Of a stretch of DNA of 52,099 nucleotides, positions 1 through 8,445 are shown in pieces. Position 1 is the first letter of the stretch; each line of letters starts with the position of its first letter. The translations under genes and the position numbers were made by a program. The stretch is from Oscillatoriales cyanobacterium RM2_1_1 (GTDB lineage: Bacteria; Cyanobacteriota; Cyanobacteriia; Cyanobacteriales; Microcoleaceae): assembly GCA_012033335.1 (NCBI GenBank), contig JAAURB010000032.1:1-52099 (forward strand), read 5' to 3'. Under the pieces are notes generated by a model. It saw only the letters and a program-made list of their open reading frames with translations, ran no database searches and was not told the DNA's origin.

Positions 1-181
1 TCAGCCTCTCCTGATTGGGCGACGTCCTGGTGGCATTTTCCTGTTGGTCAGACTCCCTAACTTGGGTGAGGGAAGCCACCGCAGCACGGAACTCCGCCAT
101 CGCCTGTTGGTCAGCCTCTTTCTGTTCTGCCAACTTATCTAGAACAGCCTCAATTCGATCTAGCCGCTCGCTCATAGCCAT
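1..181 (-). CDS. Partial small coiled-coil protein, cut by window edge
   Basis: This reading frame starts at ATG 181 (or the second ATG at 175, giving an MSERLDRIE start) and stays open to base 1, so at least 60 residues are present and the C-terminus is outside the window. The visible part is rich in Glu, Gln, Ala and Leu with heptad-like spacing and suggests a coiled coil. An internal similarity (ADQQAMAEF near residue 24 and SDQQENATR near 44) hints at a repeated segment. I do not recognise a function. Small proteins beginning MSERLDRIE are common in cyanobacteria, which supports a real gene, but this is inference from the start only. Confidence 0.55.
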   Translation of the reverse strand, partial: MAMSERLDRIEAVLDKLAEQKEADQQAMAEFRAAVASLTQVRESDQQENATRTSPNQERL

Positions 182-322
182 CCACTAATCAACCGTTTAT
201 TTCTATATTGTGTCACAAAATTATTGTGTCATAAAACTGTGTCACAAATCAGGGGTATCCCAGGCTTTAGCCGGGGCGATTGCCATCTAACTAACCATTT
301 CTACAACCCTTTCTATAAACTT
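182..322. repeat. Spacer with threefold tandem TGTGTCACAAA-type repeat (207-250)
   Basis: Three imperfect copies lie head to tail at 207-222, 223-236 and 237-250 with the shared core TGTGTCAYAAA. Unit length is 16, 14 and 14. They sit 26 nt upstream of the left-edge ORF start, so they are in its probable promoter or leader. No other feature is visible in the spacer. Confidence 0.6.
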
Positions 323-1282
323 TTACTTATACTGAACTCGCGGATCAAGTACTCCATATAAAATATCGGCAATCAAATTAAAACCTACTACTAAAATGGC
401 ATAAATAAATGTTACTGCCATAACTACTGGGGTATCACTTCGGTAGATAGAATCGATTAATAAAGCCCCAATTCCGGGAATCCGAAAGATCTGTTCAGTG
501 ACCAAAGCTCCAGTAAATAAACTGGGAATATCCAGGGCAATTAAAGTCACCACGGTGATTAAAGCATTGCGGAGAATATGACTATTAACTACCCTGAATT
601 TCGATAGACCTTTGGCGTAGGCTGTGCGAACATAGTCCTGATTGATCTGTTCTAGCATGGCTGAGCGAATATAACGCATCAAGACCGCAGCCTGAAATAA
701 TGCCAATACCATAATCGGCATGATGGATTGCTTGATCTGGTCTATTAAAGTCTGCCAATTAGTCACCTGAAGAGTGCTGTTATAGATAAATGGTAACCAA
801 TTTAACTGAACGCTAAAAATAACAATAAATAATAATCCAGTAAAAAATGGTGGCAACGAAAATCCCAGAAAAGCCAGAGTTGTAACAATTTGATCGAAAC
901 TCGAATAACGTTTCAAGGCGGAAATAATCCCCAGGGGAAAGGCAATTAACAACGCCAGCAGATAAGCCGATCCAGCTATCCACAATGTCGTGGGAAGTCG
1001 CTGCCAGATTAACTGACTCACGGGGCTACGACTGGTGAAAGAATAGCCCATATCTCCCCGTAAAAATGCCAAAAACCATTTGACATAGCGCACTGGAATT
1101 GATTGATCTAAACCCAGTGATCGCCGAATATTTTCCCGAACTTCTGCCGTAATCGAGGGGTTAGTCGCAAACTCTCCCATGGGATCTCCAGGCGCTAAAG
1201 CCAGGATTGCAAATACCACAATGCTGATGGCAATCAAGGTAGGAATAGCGGTTAGCAACCGATTGAATAAATATCGACTCAC
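323..1282 (-). CDS. ABC transporter permease, dipeptide/oligopeptide/nickel type (DppB family)
   Basis: This is an inner-membrane permease of the DppB/OppB family, which forms half of the channel for peptide or nickel import driven by a separate ATPase. The 319-residue length is normal. The N-terminus (RYLFNRLLTAIPTLIAIS) is the typical first membrane segment, followed by the family motif APGDP near residue 30, about six membrane segments, and the EAA-type cytoplasmic loop around YVRTAYAKGLS near residue 215. The C-terminus ends in the usual LYGVLDPRV. The start is GTG at 1282; no strong ribosome binding site is visible. No ATPase, binding protein or partner permease is adjacent, so the substrate cannot be assigned. 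In cyanobacteria such isolated DppB genes are common. Confidence 0.93.
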   Translation of the reverse strand: MSRYLFNRLLTAIPTLIAISIVVFAILALAPGDPMGEFATNPSITAEVRENIRRSLGLDQSIPVRYVKWFLAFLRGDMGYSFTSRSPVSQLIWQRLPTTLWIAGSAYLLALLIAFPLGIISALKRYSSFDQIVTTLAFLGFSLPPFFTGLLFIVIFSVQLNWLPFIYNSTLQVTNWQTLIDQIKQSIMPIMVLALFQAAVLMRYIRSAMLEQINQDYVRTAYAKGLSKFRVVNSHILRNALITVVTLIALDIPSLFTGALVTEQIFRIPGIGALLIDSIYRSDTPVVMAVTFIYAILVVGFNLIADILYGVLDPRVQYK

Positions 1283-1720
1283 AGAGAAACTATGTAGTTA
1301 ATGGTTAATAGTTATATAGCGTTTCGTGCACTCCTGGAGTGAGGGAGATAGTGACCTGGTATGTCACCACCTCATGTCACCACCTCCCAAATCCGTACCT
1401 CACCCAATTAAAAATTGCCATAGCAGTCACGAATGATTATGCAATGGTGTGAAGGAGCAATGCCTCTCTTTGGAACGAAATCTAAATGACTCAAGAGAGC
1501 CAGAACAGTTGTTGGATTTGGCATGAATGAGTTTGGCATGAATTTATCAGTCCGCATTAGTTTATGTAATTGATGTAATTGATATCGCTCCCTGTAGACT
1601 GAAGGTCTTTTCGGAGAGTAATCCCCTGCCCAAAACCTGTCCTGTGGAAATAGGTTTGGAGGTTTCAATAATTCCAAACCCCCATCATTATTCCTAGAGC
1701 CTGCGAGACCCAGGGCCTAG
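1283..1720. repeat. 438-nt spacer with three separate short tandem duplications
   Basis: No convincing gene is present. Three unrelated direct duplications are visible: ATGTCACCACCTC twice without a gap (1361-1386), TTTGGCATGAA repeated with a 15-nt period (1517-1545), and TGTAATTGA twice without a gap (1565-1582). An 89-codon frame on the minus strand (1408-1677) reads through two of them and shows the duplications as QLHQLH and FMPNSFMPN. It looks like chance. Confidence 0.65.
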
Positions 1721-2680
1721 TCATCTTGCCCTTTCATGGTGTTCATAGGCAGCAACAATCTTTTGCACCAGAGAATTTCGCACCACATCAGCCGAGGTCA
1801 ATTCGCACACCCCAATTCCCTCAACCTTGCCCAACACATTCAAGGCCACACTGAGTCCGGAGGGTTGATGGGAGGGTAAATCCGTTTGAGTTGTGTCCCC
1901 CGTAACCACCATGCGCGAGCGGAACCCCATACGAGTCAAGACCAACTTCATCTGAGATGGAGTTGTATTCTGGGCCTCATCTAGAATAATAAAGGAGTTA
2001 TTCAACGTACGACCCCGCATATAAGCAATCGGTGCTACCTCGATCACTCCCCGTTCCATCAGGTTCGCCACCTTCTCTGGGTCAATCAGTTCATATAAAG
2101 CATCGTAGAGGGGACGAAGATAGGGATTGACTTTTTGTTGTAAATCTCCTGGCAAGAAGCCCAATCGCTCTCCGGCTTCTACTGCCGGGCGGGTCAGAAT
2201 CAGCCGTTCATAGTGGTTGTCAAGCAATGCCTGAACGGCGATTAGAGCCGCCAAATAGGTTTTCCCGGTTCCGGCGGGGCCAGTACAAAATACCAGATCA
2301 TGGGTACGAATCGCCTGAATATAGCTGCGCTGCCGAAAGGTCTTGGCTCGGATCTCCTGACCGCGCCGAGTTATTGCCACCACATCCTGCCGCAAATCCC
2401 TCAGGGCATCCTGCTGCTGGGTATTAATCGCATGGCGAGCGGTGAGAATATCAACTCCTGTGATCACCTCCCCGGTTTTCCAAAAGCTTTGGAGCGACTT
2501 CACCAACTGACGGCAGAGTTCGATTTGTTGGGTTGTACCGCTGACGGATAGTTCCTGACCTCGGAGGGTAACCTGAGCCCCTGTTTGTCGAGATAGCAGC
2601 TTTAAATTGTCCTCTTGATAACCGGAAAGGGCGATCGCGAATTCGTGACTGTGGAGATCAATCGCTAATCGTTCAGTCAT
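1721..2680 (-). CDS. phoH: PhoH family ATPase
   Basis: This cytoplasmic ATPase of the PhoH/YbeZ family is linked in bacteria to RNA and ribosome metabolism. The first 60 residues form a KH-like region and the PhoH domain occupies residues about 110-310. The Walker A motif GPAGTGKT is at 134-141 and Walker B IILDEAQN is at 231-238, followed by sensor motif VVTGDTTQTDLP. Length (319) matches the family. It is the last gene of a minus-strand cluster rpsP - KH protein - RidA - PhoH with short gaps (42 nt to the RidA gene), so co-transcription and a role in ribosome or RNA handling are plausible. In other bacteria the partner is the endonuclease YbeY, which is not in this window. Confidence 0.95.
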   Translation of the reverse strand: MTERLAIDLHSHEFAIALSGYQEDNLKLLSRQTGAQVTLRGQELSVSGTTQQIELCRQLVKSLQSFWKTGEVITGVDILTARHAINTQQQDALRDLRQDVVAITRRGQEIRAKTFRQRSYIQAIRTHDLVFCTGPAGTGKTYLAALIAVQALLDNHYERLILTRPAVEAGERLGFLPGDLQQKVNPYLRPLYDALYELIDPEKVANLMERGVIEVAPIAYMRGRTLNNSFIILDEAQNTTPSQMKLVLTRMGFRSRMVVTGDTTQTDLPSHQPSGLSVALNVLGKVEGIGVCELTSADVVRNSLVQKIVAAYEHHERAR

Positions 2681-2722
2681 ATCATGCTCTAAGGGACTGA
2701 TCCCTAATGCTCAAAACCCAGG

Positions 2723-3130
2723 TCAAAATGTCTCTCCGAGAGTTGCATCAATCATGGTATCGGCTTCGATTTCAATCAACATGGCAGGATCAATCAGGCG
2801 TTGCACTTCAACCATCGTTGTGGCAGGGGGATGATTCCTGAAAACTTCGGAATGGGCCCGACCAAATTCAGCCCAGGAATCAATATTTGTGACAAACATT
2901 CGAGTCCGAACCACATCGGTCAAATCTGCCCCCAAGTCCCGCAAGGATTGACCAATAATCTCAAAGCATCGCTGAGCTTGAGCATAGCCATCCCCGGGGG
3001 CAAAAATCTCTCCAGAATCCGTTATTGGAGCCGTTCCGCTGACAAAAACCTGATTTCCAACTCGAATGGCTCGACAGTAACCCACCCGGGTTTCCCAGGG
3101 GGAATCTGAACCGATCCGCAAGGCACTCAT
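2723..3130 (-). CDS. RidA/YjgF/YER057c family protein
   Basis: The 135-residue protein belongs to the Rid superfamily, whose RidA members hydrolyse reactive enamine/imine intermediates from amino-acid metabolism. The expected core is visible: RAIRVGNQVFVSGTAPI near residue 20, the central AQRCFEIIGQSLRDLGADLTDVV segment split around residues 52-75, and the C-terminal EVQRLIDPAMLIEIEADTM segment containing the arginine that in RidA contacts the carboxylate. Whether it is true RidA or another Rid subgroup is not settled here. It lies only 15 nt downstream of the KH gene and 42 nt upstream of phoH, as if inserted in the rpsP-KH-phoH cluster. Confidence 0.9.
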   Translation of the reverse strand: MSALRIGSDSPWETRVGYCRAIRVGNQVFVSGTAPITDSGEIFAPGDGYAQAQRCFEIIGQSLRDLGADLTDVVRTRMFVTNIDSWAEFGRAHSEVFRNHPPATTMVEVQRLIDPAMLIEIEADTMIDATLGETF

Positions 3131-3145
3131 AGTAGAAAGACCAGA

Positions 3146-3571
3146 TTATTCATCTCCGTTCTGACTGGCAAGTTGACCCGATGCCGAGGCCGGTTGGGGA
3201 CGGGAAGGGCGACGACTAGGGGTAGATCGAGGAGAAGACGCTACAGATCGCTCGTCTTCATTGTGTTCTTCATAGATGTCTAGATGAACAAATTCCCCCG
3301 CGAGCTCTGCAAAAGCACTTAATACAGAGCGAACCGCCTGAATGTTACGTCCCCCGCGACCATAAACCCGACCTTTGTCCTCTGCCTCAAAAGCCAATCT
3401 GATCCAATTTTTTTTGGGGTTTGCTGTAGACTCACAATCTACCCGTAAGGCATCAGGGGATTCTAAAAAAGGTTCAATCAGAAATTGGGTCAACTGCGCG
3501 TAATCAGGACTCGACAGCAGTTTCTTGGGTGCTTTCAGTGATTGTTCCGGATTGGAGTTGTTCAAAGACAT
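3146..3571 (-). CDS. khpA: KH-domain RNA-binding protein (KhpA/YlqC family)
   Basis: This small RNA-binding protein has a single KH domain. The GxxG-type core is visible as [17 protein letters not shown] near residues 75-90, preceded by [11 protein letters not shown]. The N-terminal region ([19 protein letters not shown]) is the usual YlqC-like start and the last 30 residues are a disordered Ser/Pro/Arg tail. I place the start at ATG 3571 because GGAAAG lies just before it and the encoded [11 protein letters not shown] fits the family better than the longer frame to 3649. With this start the gene overlaps the 3' end of rpsP by 68 nt in another frame, so translation is probably coupled to S16. 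In other bacteria KhpA pairs with KhpB; no khpB is nearby. Confidence 0.9.
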   Translation of the reverse strand: MSLNNSNPEQSLKAPKKLLSSPDYAQLTQFLIEPFLESPDALRVDCESTANPKKNWIRLAFEAEDKGRVYGRGGRNIQAVRSVLSAFAELAGEFVHLDIYEEHNEDERSVASSPRSTPSRRPSRPQPASASGQLASQNGDE

Positions 3572-3794
3572 TGGCTTTCCGTAGGATGCTACGCACAGTT
3601 CGAGTAGGTTGTGCCCCTTGTTGCAGACGACGAATGATCGCTGGAACATCTAGACGAGTTTCATCTGTTCTGGGGTTAAAGAAACCCAGTTCCTCTAAAG
3701 GACGACCCTCGGGGCGATCCAGGCTATTCATCGCTACAATTCGATAGCTGACTTGGCGTTTCTTGCCGTATTGTTTTAATCGGAGTTTGATCAT
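3504..3794 (-). CDS. rpsP: 30S ribosomal protein S16
   Basis: Ribosomal protein S16 of the small subunit. The conserved start [20 protein letters not shown] sets the initiation codon at ATG 3794; a longer frame to 3821 adds nine residues not found in S16. The central [15 protein letters not shown] and the end of the conserved domain ([14 protein letters not shown]) are intact. At 96 residues it is slightly longer than a typical S16; the extra C-terminal tail (about 16 residues) is exactly the part that overlaps the next gene. It is the first gene of the minus-strand cluster. No clear Shine-Dalgarno sequence precedes it. Confidence 0.96.
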   Translation of the reverse strand: MIKLRLKQYGKKRQVSYRIVAMNSLDRPEGRPLEELGFFNPRTDETRLDVPAIIRRLQQGAQPTRTVRSILRKANVFEQLQSGTITESTQETAVES

Positions 3795-3903
3795 CGGGAG
3801 ATAAAATACTACGTCGATCAATTGTAATCTATTTGTCCAGGTCTAGTAAATGCCAATTTTCCCTGACGGCCTGAATTTTTACCCCTGACTGATCTTGATA
3901 CTT

Positions 3904-4025
3904 GATATCTGTGGGGGCTGGGTTTTAATATATCTAAATGCTGGGCGACCCAGCCCCTACATATTCATCTTAAATTAATATCTCTGAGGACTGGGTGATC
4001 CAGCCCCTACATATTCGTTTTGAAG
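3904..4025. repeat. REP-like tandem palindromic repeat, 50-nt unit, about 2.4 copies
   Basis: Two full units with an exact 50-nt period lie at 3926-3975 and 3976-4025; a truncated relative (about 22 nt, TATCTGTGGGGGCTGGGT) precedes them at 3904-3925. Each unit carries a GC-rich dyad: GCTGGG-CGA-CCCAGC in unit 1 and a weaker CTGG-GTGA-CCAG in unit 2, followed by CCCCTACATATTC. The last unit ends 11 nt before the MoxR ATPase start. The GTG at 3995 that lengthens that frame lies inside the repeat and is not a real start. Confidence 0.8.
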
Positions 4026-4036
4026 ATTTGAATTCT

Positions 4037-5155
4037 ATGGCACGGAGAACTCGCAGCCAAACGTCTGCAACTGATGTGACTCGTCTGCAACGTCCAGCAG
4101 CAGAATTGCTCTATGCTGAAGAACTACAAAATCTGGTCAAACTCGATGCCGACGCTCCTCGTCCGGCGGGATGGCAATTGAGCCCCCGATCGGTTTTGAA
4201 GTTTATTTTAGGGGACGGGGATCTGGAGATTAAACCCAAGTTTGTCGGGCAGCGGAGCTTTCTCGAACGGTGTATTGTTGCCCTGGCTACGAACCGAGGC
4301 TTAATGCTGATTGGAGAACCCGGAACGGCAAAAAGTTACCTGAGTGAGTTACTCACTGCCGCCATTAGCAATGATTCCACCTTGACCATTCAGGGGAGTG
4401 CCGGAACGACAGAAGATAATATTAAATATTCCTGGAATTATGCGCTGTTACTAGCGGAGGGGCCGAGCGATCGCGCTCTAGTGCCAGCACCACTGTATCG
4501 CGGAATGAAGCAGGGCAAGCTAGTACGATTTGAGGAAATCACTCGCTGCCCTCTAGAAATTCAAGATACCCTGTTGTCAATTTTGAGCGACCGAGTGCTT
4601 TCGATCCCTGAATTGCCGGATGAATCCCGTACCCTCTATGCTCAGGTCGGATTTAATGTGATTGCTACTGCCAATACCCGCGATCGCGGGGTCAACGAGA
4701 TGAGTGCTGCCCTGAAACGGCGACTCAACTTTGAAACCGTGCATCCGATTGCTGACATCCATCAGGAAATGGCATTGGTGCAACGAGAGACGGATCAACT
4801 TCTGGCCCAGGCTGAGATACCCCTCTCCCTCAAACCGGAACTGACGGAAATTTTAGTCACCACCTTCCATGAATTGCGCCAGGGAAAAACGGCGGATGGT
4901 AAAGCGTTAGAATCCCTCAGTACGGTGATGAGTACTGCAGAAGCGGTTTCGGTGGGCTACGCCGCCGGAATTCATGCCTACTATTACAATCAGGGGGATA
5001 TCAATCCTGAACATTTGGTTCAGAGCTTAAAAGGGGCCGTGGTCAAAGATGCCGTTGAAGATTTGAAAAAACTGGATCATTATCTTAATCACGTGGTCAA
5101 GAACCGCACCAGCCCGGTTTGGCAGCAGTTTTATACGGCCCGTAAGTTTTTGTAG
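4037..5155 (+). CDS. MoxR-like AAA ATPase
   Basis: A 372-residue AAA+ ATPase of the MoxR type, a group that usually works with von Willebrand factor A proteins in remodelling or metal insertion; no vWA gene is adjacent. The start is taken at ATG 4037 ([10 protein letters not shown]), since the upstream extension is translated repeat. Walker A is GEPGTAKS at residues 93-100. The Walker B region reads LVRFEE at 162-167, with Phe-Glu where most relatives have Asp-Glu. Sensor 1 ([11 protein letters not shown]) and the arginine-finger region ([12 protein letters not shown]) are present. The C-terminal lid region is helical. The substrate is unknown. The 5-FCL gene follows after 38 nt on the same strand. 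Confidence 0.9.
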   Translation: MARRTRSQTSATDVTRLQRPAAELLYAEELQNLVKLDADAPRPAGWQLSPRSVLKFILGDGDLEIKPKFVGQRSFLERCIVALATNRGLMLIGEPGTAKSYLSELLTAAISNDSTLTIQGSAGTTEDNIKYSWNYALLLAEGPSDRALVPAPLYRGMKQGKLVRFEEITRCPLEIQDTLLSILSDRVLSIPELPDESRTLYAQVGFNVIATANTRDRGVNEMSAALKRRLNFETVHPIADIHQEMALVQRETDQLLAQAEIPLSLKPELTEILVTTFHELRQGKTADGKALESLSTVMSTAEAVSVGYAAGIHAYYYNQGDINPEHLVQSLKGAVVKDAVEDLKKLDHYLNHVVKNRTSPVWQQFYTARKFL

Positions 5156-5165
5156 AGGACTGAAG

Positions 5166-5185
5166 CTTCATCAGACTTCATTAGA
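5166..5185. repeat. 10-nt tandem duplication in short intergenic gap
   Basis: CTTCATCAGA is followed directly by CTTCATTAGA in the 38-nt gap between the MoxR-like gene and the cyclo-ligase gene. Confidence 0.6.
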
Positions 5186-5193
5186 TTGCCCCG

Positions 5194-5760
5194 ATGACTC
5201 TATCTTCTGAAAAAGTAAAATTGCGGCGAACCTTACTGAATGCTCGAAAAGCCTTGTCCGTGCAGGAATGGCAGGAACGGAGCGATCGCCTCTGCGGCCA
5301 TCTGCAAGATTCTCCCCTGTTTCAAGAGGCCACAACAATCTTGAGTTATGTCAGCTTTCGTCGGGAGCCTGACCTGAGTTCCCTGAGGCAGGATTCTACA
5401 AAAACCTGGGGACTACCCCGATGTGTAGGAGAATCTCTAGTCTGGCATCGCTACCAAGGCGGCGATGCCCTTGAACCTGGAGCGTTTGGGATTTTGGAGC
5501 CCCACGTTGGCATGGCTGGGATTGATCCGACCGCCGTTGATCTGATTCTGGTGCCGGCTTTGGCCTGTGATCATCGGGGCTATCGACTAGGCTATGGCGG
5601 GGGATTTTATGATCGGATGCTGAGTTTGCCGCCGTGGCAATCCGTCCCAACCCTGGGGATTGTGTTTGAATTTGCCTATTTAGTCACCCTACCCATTGAG
5701 CCCTGGGATCAACCTGTAACTGGGGTTTGTACCGATGAGCAACTTGTGATTTGCCCATGA
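5194..5760 (+). CDS. 5-formyltetrahydrofolate cyclo-ligase
   Basis: This enzyme (MTHFS, YgfA/Fau family) converts 5-formyl-THF to 5,10-methenyl-THF with ATP in the cytoplasm. The 188-residue length fits. The N-terminal LRRTLLNARKALS supplies the basic nucleotide-binding segment, RREPDLSS near residue 57 is the substrate-side motif, and the signature LACDHRGYRLGYGGGFYDR ends at residue 141. The start ATG 5194 gives the expected N-terminus. It is probably co-transcribed with the preceding MoxR-like gene, although no functional link between the two is known to me. Confidence 0.95.
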   Translation: MTLSSEKVKLRRTLLNARKALSVQEWQERSDRLCGHLQDSPLFQEATTILSYVSFRREPDLSSLRQDSTKTWGLPRCVGESLVWHRYQGGDALEPGAFGILEPHVGMAGIDPTAVDLILVPALACDHRGYRLGYGGGFYDRMLSLPPWQSVPTLGIVFEFAYLVTLPIEPWDQPVTGVCTDEQLVICP

Positions 5761-5836
5761 CCTAGCTTCAGGTTCATCCCTGACGTTTGGAGTTATCTTT
5801 GCCAGATGTGCATCGAGCTTCAGTCTGACCTGAACC

Positions 5837-6643
5837 CTACTGAACTAGCAACATCCGACCTAGGGCCTTAGCACTTTCCAGGGGACTCTTGAAATTGAAC
5901 TGGAAGGTCATGGACTGGCTTTGGTTCATGAATACCAAGTTCAAGTCGATTAAAACGGTGCCTCCAGTTGCCACATCCAGGGTGGTTTGGAACCGGGCCG
6001 AGCGGACATCGAGCAAACTGCCCAATCCCTGGTTGAGGATAAACGTGTTGACGGTTGCCAGGGTTCCTACAACCTTGACTGTGGTTCGCAAAACTTCTTG
6101 GGCTGTCTGCAACGTTGCCGTTGCTGTGCCTAGGGCGGTGTACAACCCGGCCAGTTCAGGATCAAGCTCAATCGGATTCAGGTCAATGGTTTTACCCGCC
6201 GCTTTTAGGAATTCTTCTGCGGTTTTCAGGCCCGCTTTAGCGGTGCCGAGGGCCGGGTACAGACCTGCAACTTCAGCCGCTAGTTTCGTGGCTTCAGCCA
6301 CGGCAGCAACATCGGGAACACAGATTCGACGACCAAAAATTCTGGTACAGCGCTTTTTATTCCGCAGTCGCTTGATTTCATCTTCCCTGCGATCAATTTG
6401 ATTTTGCAGGCTGTTGACGGAATTCCGAGCAGAGTCAACCTCCCGTTCAGCCTTGCGGAGTTTTTCCTGGGCCCTGGCGCGTTCAGCTTCAATAGCGGCC
6501 CGCCGTTGGCGAATCAGGTCATTGAGCCGATTCACATCTTGCTGGGCCGTATCAACTTTGGCTTGGGCCTGTTGGATTTCCCGAGTTGCTGAACTGGCAA
6601 TCTGTTGAATTTCTCGAGAGGCCGTTTCCTTGAGATAGCTCAA
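5837..6643 (-). CDS. Unrecognised coiled-coil protein with two AGLY-ALGTA repeats
   Basis: I do not recognise this 268-residue product. Residues 1-100 are a long charged coiled coil (Glu/Arg/Gln/Ala heptads). A basic stretch with two cysteines (RCTRIFGRRIC, near residue 98) follows, then two related segments: VAGLYPALGTAKAGLKTAEE near 125 and LAGLYTALGTATATLQTAQE near 165. The last 80 residues are beta-rich with no signal or membrane segment. The only start is TTG at 6643, three nt into the overlap with the upstream ORF stop, with GGAA about 8 nt before it. Adding one A to the AAA run at 6651-6653 joins it in frame to the 601-residue ORF (...LATMENDLLSYLKE...), so the two may be one gene split by a frameshift. 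Confidence 0.7.
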   Translation of the reverse strand: MSYLKETASREIQQIASSATREIQQAQAKVDTAQQDVNRLNDLIRQRRAAIEAERARAQEKLRKAEREVDSARNSVNSLQNQIDRREDEIKRLRNKKRCTRIFGRRICVPDVAAVAEATKLAAEVAGLYPALGTAKAGLKTAEEFLKAAGKTIDLNPIELDPELAGLYTALGTATATLQTAQEVLRTTVKVVGTLATVNTFILNQGLGSLLDVRSARFQTTLDVATGGTVLIDLNLVFMNQSQSMTFQFNFKSPLESAKALGRMLLVQ

Positions 6644-8445
6644 CAGATCATTTCCATGGTAGCGAGAACCTGAAAGCCATGACTGCTAGTCATCCCAGAG
6701 GTTGTCACCACCAATATTGCCCTGAACTGATTCCAGATCTTCCCGGTCACGGTAAAGCGCAAACCGGATTGGTTGGCTTCCATACGCACAGCCTGAGTGA
6801 TCCCCAACAGGGAAACCGACGCCGAAATGTAAAGCTCTGAGTCCGTCGTGGGCCCAAGCCGGAGACGCAATTGGGGATAGGCATCTCCCTGGGCTCCGCT
6901 CACTTGCAGGATGCCGTTCCCCAGATTGATGGCAGCCATATTTGCCCGGACAGTGATGCCCATTTCTGGATCAACATTCACAAAGGCGCTGGCGTTCCAT
7001 CCCCAGGCATCAAGCCGTCCTGCAAAGGTAATGCCTGTTTCCTGGAAATCAATCGCCCCGATTTGAGTGGCGACGGGCACAATATTGAGTTTGACCTCTT
7101 CTAGGGCGACATTGATAATCTGCTCAAAGGACTGTCTGAGACCGGAGGGCAGAGCGTTGTAAGCCACGAAAGTCGGAATACTTAGGGTGCTGATCATTTG
7201 CAGCAGGGTAATCCGATCCATTGACCCAGCCAGAACAAACTGATCCGGATCGTTACTGTCTACCAGAATGGAAACGCTGCCATCGATCTCGCCAATTTTG
7301 AGATCGCCGTGCAAACCGATATTATCAATCCAGGGAAAAGCGTAAGTGAGGCCGAGTTGTAGGGAAAGCTGTCGAATCGTTAGCCCAGGAATACCGAAGG
7401 GATTTCTCCATTCGCGGGTTGGCTCAAGGGTTGCCGGTTGTCCTTCAGCACTCTGTCCAGTGGCATCAAGGGTGAAAAAACCTGTCACCGATTCGGCCTG
7501 ACCTTTGACTCCGCCGATAAATATCAGATGATTGTCCTGGCCATTTTCTCGCAGGATGACAACGATTTCCTGAGCAATCCCCAGGGTTGGCTCGGGCAGA
7601 ACCCCAGAAATCTCCATGGCAATTTCAGAGGAGGTGTAGCCCAGCTTGAAATTTTTGCCATTCATAATGGCCATATTCTGGTGAATGGCAGCTTCTAGCA
7701 AGTATTTGGGAGCGAGGCGATTCCCAGCAATTCCAGCATAAAATCCCAGGCGCTGAACCTTGAGAAATCCTCCGAGCAATCGCAAGTTCTGATCATCAGA
7801 TGTTGCGACTTCAACATCCCCAAAGCAGTTGAATCCTCGGTTCAGATTTGCATCCAAGGCCGGATCATACAGACCCTCCCCTGAAGTCAGAATCAAGGTC
7901 GGGCGGGTGAATTCCATGGCCTTGACCACAGGAACCTCCGGGAAGAAACTGCCCAATCCCAGGGCCGCATCCGGTTCATTCTCGGTTGTGGGGAGCTGGA
8001 ATTTCAGAGTCAAATTGGGCTGATTGTCCTGAAGGAAAAACTCCGCTAGTAGTTGCACACCCGTTGTCTTGAACGCTTCAACTTTCCCTGTGAGTCTGAC
8101 TTTGATATTTTCAGGATGGGTAGAAATCTCTCCAGGGCTCAGGGATTGACCAGGTTCCCCTACCTGCCCAGGATCACCCTCAAAGTACTTGATTTCTGGT
8201 TGATGGATTAGCATTAAGCCATCCAACAGATTCCCTGAAATACCCCCGAAAATCTCATCCAAACCATTATCTAAACCATTGACAAACCCGAGTAATTCAG
8301 GGGTGAGTTGCAACTGATTGTTGTGAAGACTGGCTTGCAACCTCTGGAACAACTGATCTAGAGAATGATTTAGAGAAGTAGGGAGGGAGACTGGACTCTC
8401 TGGGGAAAAATCTGCAGCCGTGATGGTATTGTCTTGTACTTTCAT
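6640..8445 (-). CDS. Unrecognised large beta-rich protein
   Basis: The 601-residue product is not one I can place in a named family. It has no signal peptide or transmembrane segment. Residues 95-600 are dominated by alternating polar/hydrophobic strands typical of beta-sheet proteins, with characteristic phrases such as WRNPFGIPGLTIRQLSLQLG near residue 345 and VSILVDSNDPDQFVLAGSMD near 385. The N-terminal 90 residues are acidic and helical. It is translationally coupled to, or frameshift-separated from, the downstream coiled-coil ORF. Start ATG 8445 follows the 383-nt spacer. Base composition and HIP1 use do not obviously differ from neighbours. A lipid-transfer or scaffold-like role is speculation and I assign none. 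Confidence 0.75.
   Translation of the reverse strand: MKVQDNTITAADFSPESPVSLPTSLNHSLDQLFQRLQASLHNNQLQLTPELLGFVNGLDNGLDEIFGGISGNLLDGLMLIHQPEIKYFEGDPGQVGEPGQSLSPGEISTHPENIKVRLTGKVEAFKTTGVQLLAEFFLQDNQPNLTLKFQLPTTENEPDAALGLGSFFPEVPVVKAMEFTRPTLILTSGEGLYDPALDANLNRGFNCFGDVEVATSDDQNLRLLGGFLKVQRLGFYAGIAGNRLAPKYLLEAAIHQNMAIMNGKNFKLGYTSSEIAMEISGVLPEPTLGIAQEIVVILRENGQDNHLIFIGGVKGQAESVTGFFTLDATGQSAEGQPATLEPTREWRNPFGIPGLTIRQLSLQLGLTYAFPWIDNIGLHGDLKIGEIDGSVSILVDSNDPDQFVLAGSMDRITLLQMISTLSIPTFVAYNALPSGLRQSFEQIINVALEEVKLNIVPVATQIGAIDFQETGITFAGRLDAWGWNASAFVNVDPEMGITVRANMAAINLGNGILQVSGAQGDAYPQLRLRLGPTTDSELYISASVSLLGITQAVRMEANQSGLRFTVTGKIWNQFRAILVVTTSGMTSSHGFQVLATMEMIC

Noticed and set aside
1408-1677. 89-codon frame on the minus strand
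   Set aside because: It reads through two short tandem duplications (QLHQLH, FMPNSFMPN), has no recognisable domain and no ribosome binding site.
3995-4036. Upstream GTG start for the MoxR-like gene
   Set aside because: The extension translates the 50-nt repeat unit, so it is not a conserved N-terminus.
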